Below, in pieces: positions 15,595-23,932 of a DNA stretch of 52,721 bases. This stretch comes from Pseudomonadota bacterium (GTDB taxonomy: Bacteria > Pseudomonadota > Alphaproteobacteria > Rhizobiales > Xanthobacteraceae): positions 1-52,721 of the forward strand of contig JAEYRD010000172.1 in assembly GCA_023435725.1 (NCBI GenBank). The letters run 5' to 3'. Position numbers and translations under genes: made by a program. Numbering within the stretch: position 1 is the stretch's first letter; the number at the start of each line of letters is the position of its first letter. The notes under the pieces are model-generated. The model searched no databases, had not been told where the DNA came from, and saw nothing but the letters and a program-made list of their open reading frames with translations.

Positions 15595-17702
15595 GCCGCC
15601 TCGACCGTCGCCGGCGGGCGCTGCCGCCACTGCCACAGCACCAGCGCGGCAGAGAGCACGAAGCCGGCGGTGTCGCTGAACGGGAAGTCGCCGAGCAGAC
15701 AGAGCGCGGCGCCGAGCGCTGCCACGCGCTCGATGAAGGTGAGCCGCGTGAACAGAAAGCCGATCGCGACCATGCCGAACAGGGCGATCGCCACCAGCGC
15801 CTTGAAGGTCGCCAGCGCCACCGCGCCGTAGAAGCCGAGCTTGGCCGCCATGGGATCACCGGCCTGCAGCATCAGCGCCGGCGAATAGACGAAGATGAAC
15901 GGGATGACGTAACCGGCGAGCGCAATGCGCATCGCCTCCCACCCGATCTTGTCCGGATTCTCCTTCGCGATCGGCGCCGCCGCGAGCGCAGCCAGTGCGA
16001 CCGGCGGCGAGAGGTCGGCCATGATGCCGTAATAGAACGCGAACATGTGGCTCGCGATCAGCGGCACGCCGAGCTTCGCCAGCGCCGGCGCGGCGAGCGC
16101 GGCAGTGATGATGTAGGTCGGGATGGTCGGGATGCCGGTGCCGAGCAGGATCGACAGCAACATGGTCATGATCAGCGCCAGGAACAGACTCTTCTCGCCG
16201 AGACCGATCACCCAGCCGCCGAAGATGGTGCCGACGCCGGTCTGCGACATCATGCCGATGATGACGCCGACGATGGCGCAGGCCATGCCGACGGTGATCG
16301 CGGACTTCGCGCTCTCGGCCAGGGAATCGCGGCAGGAACACAGCGCCGGGAGGCCGCCACGAACGAACGCCGTGATCACGATCAGCCCAACCACGACGCT
16401 CGCGACCGGCACGATCTGCAGGCCGTCCCGCGACAGCGCGGCGACGACGAGCGCAAGGCCGATCCAGAAGATATAGCGGACCACATTCGAGGAGGCGCCG
16501 GCCGTGATGCTGGCGCCGAGGATCAGCGTCACCGTCAGCGCGAGACCCATGCTGCCGGCATAGAGCGGCGTAAAGCCTTCGAACAGCATGTAGACCAGCG
16601 CCGCGAGCGGCAGCACCAGGTACCAGCGCGTCACCAGCGCCTTCCAGGCGCTCGGGATCTCCGAGCGCTTCATGCCGGTGAGGCCGTGCTTGCCGGCTTC
16701 CAGATGCACCATCCAGAACGCGGAGGCGAAATAGAGCACCGCGGGAATCGCGGCCGCTTTCACGATCTCCGAGTACTGGACGCCGAGCGTCTCCGCCATG
16801 ATGAAGGCGACCGCGCCCATCACCGGCGGCATGATCTGTCCGCCCATCGAGGCCGTGGCCTCGACACCGGCGGCGAAGGCGCGGCGGTAGCCGAACCTGA
16901 TCATCAGCGGAATCGTGAACTGACCGACGGTGACGACGTTGGCGACGCCGGAACCGGAGATGGTGCCCATCATGCCCGAGGCGAACACAGCGACCTTGGC
17001 TGGTCCCCCACGGGTGCGGCCGAACAGGCCGAGCGAGACGTCGGTAAAGAGCTGGATCATGCCGGCGCGCTCCAGGAACGAGCCGAACAGGATGAACAGG
17101 AAGATGTAGGTCGCCGAGACGTAGATCGGCACGCCGTAGAAGCCCTCAGTGCCGAACGACAGATGCGTGACGATCTGGTCGAAATCATAGCCGCGATGGT
17201 TGAGCGGCGACGGCAGATACTGCCCGAAGAACCAGTAGAGCAGACAGGCGCCGCACATCAGCGGCAGCGCCGCGCCCATCAGGCGCCGCGTGCCCTCGAA
17301 GATCAGCACCGCGAGCAGCGTGCCGACCGCAAGGTCAAGCTTCGTGGGATCGCCGTCTCGCGCGATCAGATCGGCATAGAAGATCCACTGATAGAGCCCG
17401 CAGAAGAAGCCGGCGCCGCCGATCACCCAGCCCAGTGCGCGACCAAAGTCGCTCTTCGCGGTGAAATTGGCGATCAGGCCGAAGGTGAGCAGGACCAGGA
17501 AGCCGACATGAACTCCGCGCACCACCTGGCTCGGCAGATAGTTGAAGGCGGCGACATAGAGCTGGAAGGTCGCAAACGCGATGCCAATCCAGTAGGCGAG
17601 TTGGCCCCACCAGCCCGGGCCGAAGCCTTCCGGAAAACCGTGCTCGAAATTGTCGAACTCAACCTTGATGGGCGCTTCGGTGCCCTCTGCCTTTTCCAGC
17701 AT
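15591..17702 (-). CDS. TRAP transporter fused permease (4TM + 12TM)
   Basis: This 703-residue inner-membrane protein fuses the small (DctQ-like) and large (DctM-like) TRAP permease subunits, as usual for TAXI-type systems. The first about 150 residues contain four membrane segments after a hydrophilic N-terminus. The rest has about 12-14 segments with large-subunit motifs such as GSGVANVVTVGQFTIPLM, GGQIMPPVMGAVAF and LGTGIPTIPTYIIT. It drives solute uptake with an ion gradient, together with the binding protein encoded at 17857-18804. The substrate is unknown; TAXI systems often take up C4- or C5-dicarboxylates or glutamate-like acids. Confidence 0.93.
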   Translation of the reverse strand: MLEKAEGTEAPIKVEFDNFEHGFPEGFGPGWWGQLAYWIGIAFATFQLYVAAFNYLPSQVVRGVHVGFLVLLTFGLIANFTAKSDFGRALGWVIGGAGFFCGLYQWIFYADLIARDGDPTKLDLAVGTLLAVLIFEGTRRLMGAALPLMCGACLLYWFFGQYLPSPLNHRGYDFDQIVTHLSFGTEGFYGVPIYVSATYIFLFILFGSFLERAGMIQLFTDVSLGLFGRTRGGPAKVAVFASGMMGTISGSGVANVVTVGQFTIPLMIRFGYRRAFAAGVEATASMGGQIMPPVMGAVAFIMAETLGVQYSEIVKAAAIPAVLYFASAFWMVHLEAGKHGLTGMKRSEIPSAWKALVTRWYLVLPLAALVYMLFEGFTPLYAGSMGLALTVTLILGASITAGASSNVVRYIFWIGLALVVAALSRDGLQIVPVASVVVGLIVITAFVRGGLPALCSCRDSLAESAKSAITVGMACAIVGVIIGMMSQTGVGTIFGGWVIGLGEKSLFLALIMTMLLSILLGTGIPTIPTYIITAALAAPALAKLGVPLIASHMFAFYYGIMADLSPPVALAALAAAPIAKENPDKIGWEAMRIALAGYVIPFIFVYSPALMLQAGDPMAAKLGFYGAVALATFKALVAIALFGMVAIGFLFTRLTFIERVAALGAALCLLGDFPFSDTAGFVLSAALVLWQWRQRPPATVEAA

Positions 17703-17763
17703 TGTACTCGCCCCCTGCTCTGCCTATGCCGTTCATAGCATCAGCACAGCGCCCAAAAACATC

Positions 17764-17843
17764 ATGCCCGGGGGCTTATCCCGGGCATCCACGGCTGTCT
17801 CTCTCAGTCATTCCAGGCGATGCAAAGCATCGAACCCGGAATG
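17764..17843. repeat. Double hairpin between TAXI and TRAP permease genes
   Basis: ATGCCCGGG (17764-17772) pairs with CCCGGGCAT (17780-17788). CATTCC (17809-17814) pairs with GGAATG (17838-17843) around an inner GATGC-AAA-GCATC stem. It lies within the operon, between the upstream binding-protein gene and the permease, where it could reduce read-through. Confidence 0.65.
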
Positions 17844-17856
17844 GCGATGGAGAGAT

Positions 17857-18804
17857 CTACTTGATCAGCCCCTTTTCCTTGTAATAGCGGATCGCGCCGG
17901 GGTGCAGCGGAACCGGGCTGCCGTTGGCCGCCGTTTCGAGCTTGATCTCCTTGCCGGCCGCGTGCGCATTGGCGAGCTCGGGCAGCGACTCGTAGACCAG
18001 CTTGGTCATTTGATAGGCGAGGTCATCCGACACCGCCGAGCTGGTCACGAGATAGTTGACCACGGCCGCCGTCGGCACATCCTTGTCCTGGCCGGTGTAG
18101 GTTTTGGCCGGAATGATCGCCGAGATGAAGGGCGGGCCGATCTTGTCGACGGTCTCCTTCGGCACCGACACCACCGTGATCGAGGCCGACGTCGACAGAT
18201 CCTTCAGCGAGGCGACGCCGAGGCCGGCCGACTGCAGGGTCGCCCCCAACTGGCGGTTCTTCATGAGGTCGACGGATTCGGCGAACGGCAGATATTCGAC
18301 CTTGCCGAGGTCCTTGTAGCTCATGCCGGCGGCCGCGAGGATCGCGCGCGAATTGAGCTCGGTGCCCGACTTCGGCGCGCCGACCGACAGGCTCTTGCCC
18401 TTGAGGTCGGCCAGCGTCTTGATGCCGCTCTCGGCGGTCGCGACGATCTGGATGTAGTTTGGATAGATCGCACCGATGGTGCGCAGCTTGTCGAGCTTGT
18501 TCTTGAAGCCCGCTTCCTCGTCGCCGTCCCAGGCGGCCTTCAGCGAGTCGCCCAGCGTGAACGCCAGTTCGCCGCGGCCCTGCTGCAGCAGAATCAGGTT
18601 CTCGACCGACGCCTTGGTGGCCTGCACCTGCGTCTTCACGTTCGGAATCTTGTCGCCGTAGATCTTCCCGATCGCGACCCCGAGCGGATAGTAGACGCCG
18701 GAGGTACCCCCGGTCAGCACGTTGATGAAGGATTGCGCATGTGCGCAAGGTGCCGACGCCGCCAGAGCAAGAGCCGCGGCCACGCCGAAAATCGTCCGTT
18801 TCAT
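17857..18804 (-). CDS. TAXI family TRAP transporter solute-binding protein
   Basis: This 315-residue periplasmic receptor for the downstream fused TRAP permease has a signal peptide of residues 1-24 (cut after AHA). The mature protein begins with INVLTGGTSGVYYPLGVAIG, the TAXI signature. Further family motifs are VSVGAPKSGTELNSRAIL and the PLHPGAIRYYKEKG C-terminus. The start at MKRTIFG follows a GGGGAG ribosome site; the reading frame stays open upstream but that stretch is not protein-like. The ligand is unknown. Confidence 0.94.
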   Translation of the reverse strand: MKRTIFGVAAALALAASAPCAHAQSFINVLTGGTSGVYYPLGVAIGKIYGDKIPNVKTQVQATKASVENLILLQQGRGELAFTLGDSLKAAWDGDEEAGFKNKLDKLRTIGAIYPNYIQIVATAESGIKTLADLKGKSLSVGAPKSGTELNSRAILAAAGMSYKDLGKVEYLPFAESVDLMKNRQLGATLQSAGLGVASLKDLSTSASITVVSVPKETVDKIGPPFISAIIPAKTYTGQDKDVPTAAVVNYLVTSSAVSDDLAYQMTKLVYESLPELANAHAAGKEIKLETAANGSPVPLHPGAIRYYKEKGLIK

Positions 18805-19014
18805 GATTTTGTACTCCCCAAACCGGCGGCGAAATTGGCCGGATGAGGGCAGCGGGTCAACCCATCCAAAAGGCAAAACAGGACTGCGGCAAACGGCCGA
18901 TCCGGCTCGACTTTTAGGGGGAACCCGACGGGTGCGGCGAGGTGGCGCAGTCGGTGTCTGGAGCGCACCTGAACGCATCAGCATTCAGGGGCGCTGTTCG
19001 CTCACTGGCAAGTC

Positions 19015-19494
19015 TTACTGGAACGTCATGTCCAGGCACTTGGAGATGTCGGAGCCGAGTCCCGAGGAGATCGTGATGCAGCCGCGCACCTTCTGTGCGG
19101 TGACATCCGCGGCCCAGATCGAGTAACCGCCGGGGCCGAAGAACGAGTTGGTGTTCGGCGGCTCGGTCTCGGTGGCGTCGAAATCATAGCGGCCGTCGGT
19201 CTCGAAGATGCGCGGCTTCTTGGTGCAGCCGCCGTCGGTCTGGACGTTGATGACTTCCTTGTTGTCGCGGGTCAGCGCCAGCGAGACCTGGCAGCGGAAA
19301 TATTCCGAGGTCTTGGTATTGAAGAGATAGGTGTAGGACTTGCAGGTCGCGGTGTTCAGCTTGCCCGGGGCAAGGCCGCGGCTGCAAGAAATCCTCTGGT
19401 TGTGGCTGAGCTGGTAATCATCGGCCCGGGCGGCCGGCGCCAGCGCCGTCAGCGACAATGCAGCAGCCCAGCAAATCTTGATCACATGGCGCAT
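19015..19494 (-). CDS. Secreted Cys-containing hypothetical protein
   Basis: This 159-residue exported protein has a signal peptide MRHVIKICWAAALSLTALAP cut near ARA. The mature protein has several paired cysteines (ISCSRG, TATCKSY, FRCQV, GGCTKK, RGCITI, KCLDM), suggesting periplasmic disulfides. The start at 19494 has GTGGGG nine bases upstream, while the ATG three codons earlier has the site immediately adjacent. No function recognised. It resembles small periplasmic proteins conserved in Bradyrhizobium (impression, not searched). Confidence 0.8.
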   Translation of the reverse strand: MRHVIKICWAAALSLTALAPAARADDYQLSHNQRISCSRGLAPGKLNTATCKSYTYLFNTKTSEYFRCQVSLALTRDNKEVINVQTDGGCTKKPRIFETDGRYDFDATETEPPNTNSFFGPGGYSIWAADVTAQKVRGCITISSGLGSDISKCLDMTFQ

Positions 19495-19686
19495 CCGAAT
19501 CATCCCCACCAATAATTTTGTCGAGTTGCGTTCTAAACGGAAAGCGGAACATAGTCGCGCGGGGACGAAGGGAAAATCACAAACTGCTCGGCGGGACGTG
19601 ATGCGCTGCGGCGCTTTCGCGAATTGACCTGGAAATATCGTTCGTGATTTGTTCAACAGGACAACCCCAGAGACGGGGAGGATGGG

Positions 19687-19998
19687 ATGATGGCATTTTC
19701 AACGAAGACATTTGCACTGGTTTCGCTTGCACTTGTAGCCGCGTTCGCCGCGCCCGCATACGCACAGATCGCGGCAACGCCGTGGGAGCTCAAGTCCGAC
19801 ACCGGCTATGCCTATGACAAGGAAGGCAAGACCTTCTCCTACAAGATGGGCACCAGCAATGCCGGCGAACTCCTGAAGGGCGCCAAGAAGGTGCCGAAGG
19901 GCACGCTGTTCTTCATTGGGCAGAATGGCCAGCTCTACATGCGCAGCGGCCCCTATCTCGAAGGCGACGGCAAGTTCAAGTTCGGGCCGGACCAGTAG
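19687..19998 (+). CDS. Small secreted hypothetical protein
   Basis: This is a 103-residue exported protein with a signal peptide ending near AYAQ (residue 27). The mature part is about 75 residues, rich in Gly, Lys and Tyr (SDTGYAYDKEGKTFSYKMG, KVPKGTLFFIGQNGQLYMRSG). A GGGGAGG ribosome site at 19675-19681 serves either of two adjacent ATG codons (19687 or 19690). It is divergent from the previous secreted protein gene. Function unknown. Confidence 0.8.
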   Translation: MMAFSTKTFALVSLALVAAFAAPAYAQIAATPWELKSDTGYAYDKEGKTFSYKMGTSNAGELLKGAKKVPKGTLFFIGQNGQLYMRSGPYLEGDGKFKFGPDQ

Positions 19999-20014
19999 GG
20001 GACGCGACGACGGT

Positions 20015-20180
20015 GCGCTCCCTCGCCCCGTTCTTACGGGGAGAGGGTTGGGGTGAGGGGCTGCCTCCGCAAATGCGGTGAGAGCTGAACTCGCGGAGAA
20101 TCCCTCTCACCTGGATTGCACCGGACGATGCTTCGCATCGCCGAGGCAATCCGACCTCTTCCCACAAGCGGGGCGAGGTG
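20015..20180. repeat. GC-rich intergenic hairpin repeats
   Basis: The stretch contains CGCTCCCTCGCCCCGTTCTT-ACGGGGAGAGGG, a CACCTGGATTGC hairpin around CGATGCTTCGCATCG, and a closing CTTCCCACAAGCGGGGCGAGG. It has no coding sense and lies between convergent genes. It looks like the composite palindromic spacers common in Bradyrhizobium. Confidence 0.55.
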
Positions 20181-20192
20181 AAGAGACGCCAT

Positions 20193-21422
20193 CTAAAACG
20201 CCCCCGCCAATTCCCTTGCGCCGGCGTTGCTGCTGTTCGAATCCATCCGCGAGTCCGTCACGGCGAGCAGCTTGGCTACGGTGTTGTGGCGGATCGCGAC
20301 CGGATTGCGCTCATAACCGCCGCGCTGGAAGAAGTTCGAGGTCGGCACCTGCTCGCGCATCGCCTGCGGCATCGTCACCATGTCGAGCCCGGTGCCGTCG
20401 CCGGTGAGGTTCATCATCTCGAGCTCGGCCGCGGTGAGCGGGCGGTTGTACCCCTTGGCACGTGCGAACAGCACCGAGGTGAGCAGCTTGTGCGTCTGCA
20501 GCATCGGCCCGACATCGACGTCGAGCACCATCGCGTGCATGGCCCAGCCCTGTGCGGTATTGCCGATCTTCTCGTGCTCCGACCAGGTGTCAGGCACCGA
20601 CTTCGCATGAGCGACCATTTTCTTCAGCACGGCGAGCTTGTGCTCCAGTGCCTTGCGCGACGGCCCCGAGGTCCGCGCCACCTTGTCAGAGAGCGCACGA
20701 ATGAGTTCATGGCCCTGCTCGGCGAGCAGCTCGACGCTATTGGTTGTGAGCAACTGGTTGTAGCCGATCGCGGTCGAGATCGCGCGCTTGCCGCCATGCT
20801 CAATTCCCGCTTGCACGTCGAAACTGCCGGTGCCGCCGGTCTCGAACGAATAGACCCGCACCGCCTGCTCGCGCGTAAGGCCGGAGGCGACCGCGTAGCG
20901 CGCATAGGCGCGCTTGAACTCAACCTCGTTGGCCGGGCGTTGCGGCGCGAACTGGTAGAGCTCCTGCGCCGCGCGCAGGAAATCGGCAACCACTGGAATT
21001 GGCTTTCGGGCGGGGCGCTCCGGCGTTTCCTCGGGCTCCGGGTTCACCGGCCGCTTCGGCCCGCTATAGAGCGGCGGATGCTCCAGCACGTAGTCATCTA
21101 ACGTGACCTGCTGCCCGCTGCGCCGCTTGGCGTTGCGGGTGCGGCGCTTCTCGGAGATCTGGCTCCAATAGGCGCCGGCCTCCTCGTCGAAGGCGGCCCG
21201 CGCCGCCTGATACTCCTGCAGCTTGCGGCGATATTCGACCACGGCAGGCGAGGCGCCGCCTTGCCCAAAAAACTGCGACAAGAGCTGGGCTTTGGCATTG
21301 CTGACGGCGGGCGGCAGCGCGTCGGTCTCGCCGCCACGCGCGGTAGGCGCAAGCAGGACAAGTGCCAGTGGAACCAGCGCCAGAGGAACCAGTGCGAGGG
21401 GTTTTCGAATCGATCGATGCAT
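20193..21422 (-). CDS. Exported hypothetical protein with lysozyme-like motif
   Basis: This 409-residue protein has a signal peptide containing a triple LVPLA/LVLLA repeat (residues 9-26) and a hydrophilic region of about 120 residues predicted helical, with a Pro-rich linker (PVNPEPEETPERPARKP). The globular part follows. Around residue 205, FETGGTGSFDVQAG followed by AISTAIGYNQLL resembles the Glu-containing motif and following core of lytic transglycosylase-like folds. That is a weak inference, and the family is not recognised. The Nudix gene lies 57 bases upstream on the same strand. Confidence 0.7.
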   Translation of the reverse strand: MHRSIRKPLALVPLALVPLALVLLAPTARGGETDALPPAVSNAKAQLLSQFFGQGGASPAVVEYRRKLQEYQAARAAFDEEAGAYWSQISEKRRTRNAKRRSGQQVTLDDYVLEHPPLYSGPKRPVNPEPEETPERPARKPIPVVADFLRAAQELYQFAPQRPANEVEFKRAYARYAVASGLTREQAVRVYSFETGGTGSFDVQAGIEHGGKRAISTAIGYNQLLTTNSVELLAEQGHELIRALSDKVARTSGPSRKALEHKLAVLKKMVAHAKSVPDTWSEHEKIGNTAQGWAMHAMVLDVDVGPMLQTHKLLTSVLFARAKGYNRPLTAAELEMMNLTGDGTGLDMVTMPQAMREQVPTSNFFQRGGYERNPVAIRHNTVAKLLAVTDSRMDSNSSNAGARELAGAF

Positions 21423-21479
21423 GCCGCCGTCTTTAGCAGGCTTCCGGTAACCGTCACGTTAACGTGCCGTTTACCATCG

Positions 21480-22106
21480 TCACTTCCAGGCGAACACCGG
21501 CTGTTCCAGGTCGGTGACACGGGTGTGCCGTCCCGCCAGCACCTCGCGGAACTGGTAGATCAGCGCCGCCGTCGGCGCGTGGATCAGGCTCATCTGGTGA
21601 TGGAAGCGGATCACGCGGCGCGCGCTTTCCGGGATCGCGACGAAGTCGAAGGCCTCTTCCCGCTCGATCGTCGCAAGCGCAATGCGATGGACGGATGCGA
21701 CCTCGTCCGGGTTCGGCCGGATCGCGGCGCTGTCCGGGGCCCAGACCACGACCGGCGTGATCAGATAACCGGAGCGGGTCGGATAGTCGTCGAGCGTGCC
21801 GAGCACCGCGTCGGCTCTAAGCTTGAGCGCGAGCTCCTCGTCGAGCTCGCGCAGCGCCGCCTCGACCGGCGTCTCGCCTCCATCGCAGCGTCCGCCCGGC
21901 AAAGCCCACTGGCCGCGATGAGCGCGCAGGCTCGATGCTCGCTTGGTGAGCAGAAAAGCGGTGTCGTCGCCGTCACTGGATTCGGTCAGCGCCATCACCA
22001 CCGCGGCGCGCTTCAGCGCCGACGGCGCGGCTTCATCAGGCAGCCGCGCGAATGCCGCGCAGGCCTCTGCGATATTCCGTCTGGTGGCATCGTCGAAAGC
22101 TCTCAT
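21480..22106 (-). CDS. nudL: Nudix hydrolase, CoA pyrophosphatase type
   Basis: This 208-residue enzyme has a perfect Nudix box GGRCDGGETPVEAALRELDEEL at residues 71-92 (metal-binding REL-EE). It is preceded by LLTKRASSLRAHRGQ (52-66), the extra signature that marks CoA pyrophosphatases of the NudL/UPF0035 group. It cleaves CoA or oxidised CoA to 4'-phosphopantetheine and 3',5'-ADP. It is divergent from a thioesterase gene, a loose link through acyl-CoA metabolism. Confidence 0.88.
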   Translation of the reverse strand: MRAFDDATRRNIAEACAAFARLPDEAAPSALKRAAVVMALTESSDGDDTAFLLTKRASSLRAHRGQWALPGGRCDGGETPVEAALRELDEELALKLRADAVLGTLDDYPTRSGYLITPVVVWAPDSAAIRPNPDEVASVHRIALATIEREEAFDFVAIPESARRVIRFHHQMSLIHAPTAALIYQFREVLAGRHTRVTDLEQPVFAWK

Positions 22107-22164
22107 GATGCTTGACTACACCAGGACTGCGCTTGATGAAACGAGGAGAGATACGCGTGCGAGG

Positions 22165-22602
22165 ATGGACCGGAAGATGACCAACAAGGCCGCCGCAAGG
22201 CTGAAATCAGACGGCTGGACCATCCTCGAGACCACGGGCTTTCTACATCTCATCGGCCCCCTGTGGGAACGCAAGGTCGACGGCCACTACGAATTCGCAC
22301 TCGCCACCGAGGACAAGCACCACAACCGGCGCGGCATGGTCCAGGGCGGCGTGATGATGACGTTCGCCGACCGCACCTGTGGCATGGCCGCCCGCTACGG
22401 CTCGGGCAAGGAGTATTTGGCGACGGTGCAACTCGACACCCATTTCGTCGAAGCCGGCACGATCGGCGACATCCTGATCTCCCGCCCGCGCGTGGTGCGC
22501 TCGACACGCAGCCTCATCTTCATGAGCACCGAAGTCACCGTCGACGATCGCTGCATCGTTATGGCCAATGGCGTGTTCAAGATTTTGAAGGGGCCGGCGT
22601 AG
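22165..22602 (+). CDS. PaaI-type hotdog thioesterase
   Basis: This protein of about 145 residues has the hotdog fold of acyl-CoA thioesterases that hydrolyse acyl- or aroyl-CoA. The core NRRGMVQGGVMMTFADRTCG is the PaaI/4HBT signature, with the catalytic Asp in FADRT. It is followed by TVQLDTHFVEAGTIGD. The start is uncertain: ATG at 22165 or 22177, with only weak ribosome sites, and an ATG at 22108 would abut the divergent nudL. Substrate unknown. Confidence 0.85.
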   Translation: MDRKMTNKAAARLKSDGWTILETTGFLHLIGPLWERKVDGHYEFALATEDKHHNRRGMVQGGVMMTFADRTCGMAARYGSGKEYLATVQLDTHFVEAGTIGDILISRPRVVRSTRSLIFMSTEVTVDDRCIVMANGVFKILKGPA

Positions 22603-22640
22603 GTAAGCATTCGGGCCGGCGCGATACACCACACTCACGC

Positions 22641-22739
22641 TGTCATTTCCCGCGAAAGCGGGAATCCAGTACGCCGCGGCCTCTCAATCGACCAGTGCTG
22701 TCTCGGAGTACTGGATCGCCCGATCAAGTGGCGATGACA
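22641..22739. repeat. Palindromic intergenic repeat, family B, copy 3
   Basis: TGTCATTTCCCGCGAAAGCGGGAATCCAGTAC is answered by GTACTGGATCGCCC and GGCGATGACA. It shares the plan of the repeats at 2103-2220 and 7120-7223. Confidence 0.75.
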
Positions 22740-22765
22740 GTTGAGAGTGTGGCAGGCAGCCTCCT

Positions 22766-22846
22766 CGTCATTGCGAGCGGAGCGAAGCAATCCAGAATCC
22801 CTCCGCGGCCACATTTCTGGAGTGCTTCGCTCCGCTCGCAATGACG
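22766..22846. repeat. Palindromic intergenic repeat, family A, copy 2
   Basis: CGTCATTGCGAGCGGAGCGA begins the left arm and TCGCTCCGCTCGCAATGACG closes the right arm, with the centre AGAATCCCTCCGCGG shared with the copy at 1405-1492. The inverted arms are almost perfect over about 30 bases. Confidence 0.85.
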
Positions 22847-22894
22847 GAACTGGGCAGCTATGCTGCTCTCCGTCGAAGTATCGAGGACCCGCCC

Positions 22895-23917
22895 ATGCAA
22901 TACCGCCAGCTCGGCCGCAGTGGCCTAAAAGTGTCACCGATCTGTCTGGGCACCATGATGTTCGGCGGGCCGACCGATGAGGCCGCCTCGCAGCGGATCA
23001 TCGCAAAAGCATACGAGGCCGGGATCAACTTCATCGACACCGCGGACGCCTATTCGAAAGGCGCATCCGAAGAAGTCGTGGGCCGTGCGATCGGCAGCAA
23101 CCGTCATGCCTGGGTGCTCGCGACCAAACTCGCCAATCCCATGAACACTGGCGTGGGCAGCGATCCCAATCGTGCCGGCCTGTCGCGGCGCTGGGTGTTG
23201 CAGGCGGTCGACGAAAGCCTGAAGCGGCTCGGCACCGATCACATCGACGTCTACTATCTGCACAAGGAAGACCATGCGACACCGCTGGAGGAGACGGTGC
23301 GCGCGATGGGCGACCTGATCCGAGCAGGCAAGGTGCGCTATTTCGGCGTCTCGAACTACCGTGCCTGGCGTGTCGCCGAGATCTGCAACATCTGCGACCG
23401 GCTCGGCATCGACCGGCCCGCGGTGAGCCAGCCCTATTACAATGCCATGAACCGCATGCCCGAGGTCGAGCACTTTCCGGCCTGCTCCTATTACGGCCTC
23501 GGCATCGTCCCCTACAGCCCGCTTGCGCGCGGCGTGCTCACCGGCAAGTACAAGCCCGACGCGGCTCCGGACAAGGAGACGCGTGCGGGCCGCAACGACA
23601 CCCGCATGATGCAGACGGAATGGCGGCCGGAGTCGCTCCAACTCGCGCAAGAGATCAAGAGCCACGCCGAGAAGAAAGGCATCACCGCCGGCCAGTTCGC
23701 CGTCGCCTGGGTGCTCAACTCCGCCTTCGTCAGCTCGATCGTCGCGGGCCCGCGCACCGAGGAGCAGTGGGACGACTACATCCGCGCGCTCGACTACCGC
23801 TTCACGGCGGAGGACGAAGCATTGATCGACCGCCTGGTGACGCCGGGTCATCCCTCGACGCCGGGCTATAACGACCCGGCCTATCCGATCGAGGGTCGCC
23901 GCGCGCGGACGGCATGA
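22895..23917 (+). CDS. Aldo/keto reductase
   Basis: This 340-residue NADPH-dependent carbonyl reductase has a TIM-barrel fold. The AKR tetrad is visible: Asp and Tyr in FIDTADAYSKG, Lys in LATKLA, and His in YYLHKED. The GVSNYRAWRVAEI loop and the C-terminal GPRTEEQWDDYIRALDY NADP-binding segment are typical of the YajO/potassium-channel beta-subunit-like branch. The ATG follows a GAGGA site. The next gene starts 15 bases downstream, so the two form an operon. Substrate unknown. Confidence 0.93.
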   Translation: MQYRQLGRSGLKVSPICLGTMMFGGPTDEAASQRIIAKAYEAGINFIDTADAYSKGASEEVVGRAIGSNRHAWVLATKLANPMNTGVGSDPNRAGLSRRWVLQAVDESLKRLGTDHIDVYYLHKEDHATPLEETVRAMGDLIRAGKVRYFGVSNYRAWRVAEICNICDRLGIDRPAVSQPYYNAMNRMPEVEHFPACSYYGLGIVPYSPLARGVLTGKYKPDAAPDKETRAGRNDTRMMQTEWRPESLQLAQEIKSHAEKKGITAGQFAVAWVLNSAFVSSIVAGPRTEEQWDDYIRALDYRFTAEDEALIDRLVTPGHPSTPGYNDPAYPIEGRRARTA

Positions 23918-23932
23918 GAGCAGGAGGCGACG

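Noticed and set aside
15576..17738. 720-codon plus-strand frame opposite the TRAP permease
   Set aside because: Its sequence is almost only Arg, Asp, His, Gln and Glu, as expected antisense to a membrane protein; the minus-strand permease has clear family motifs.
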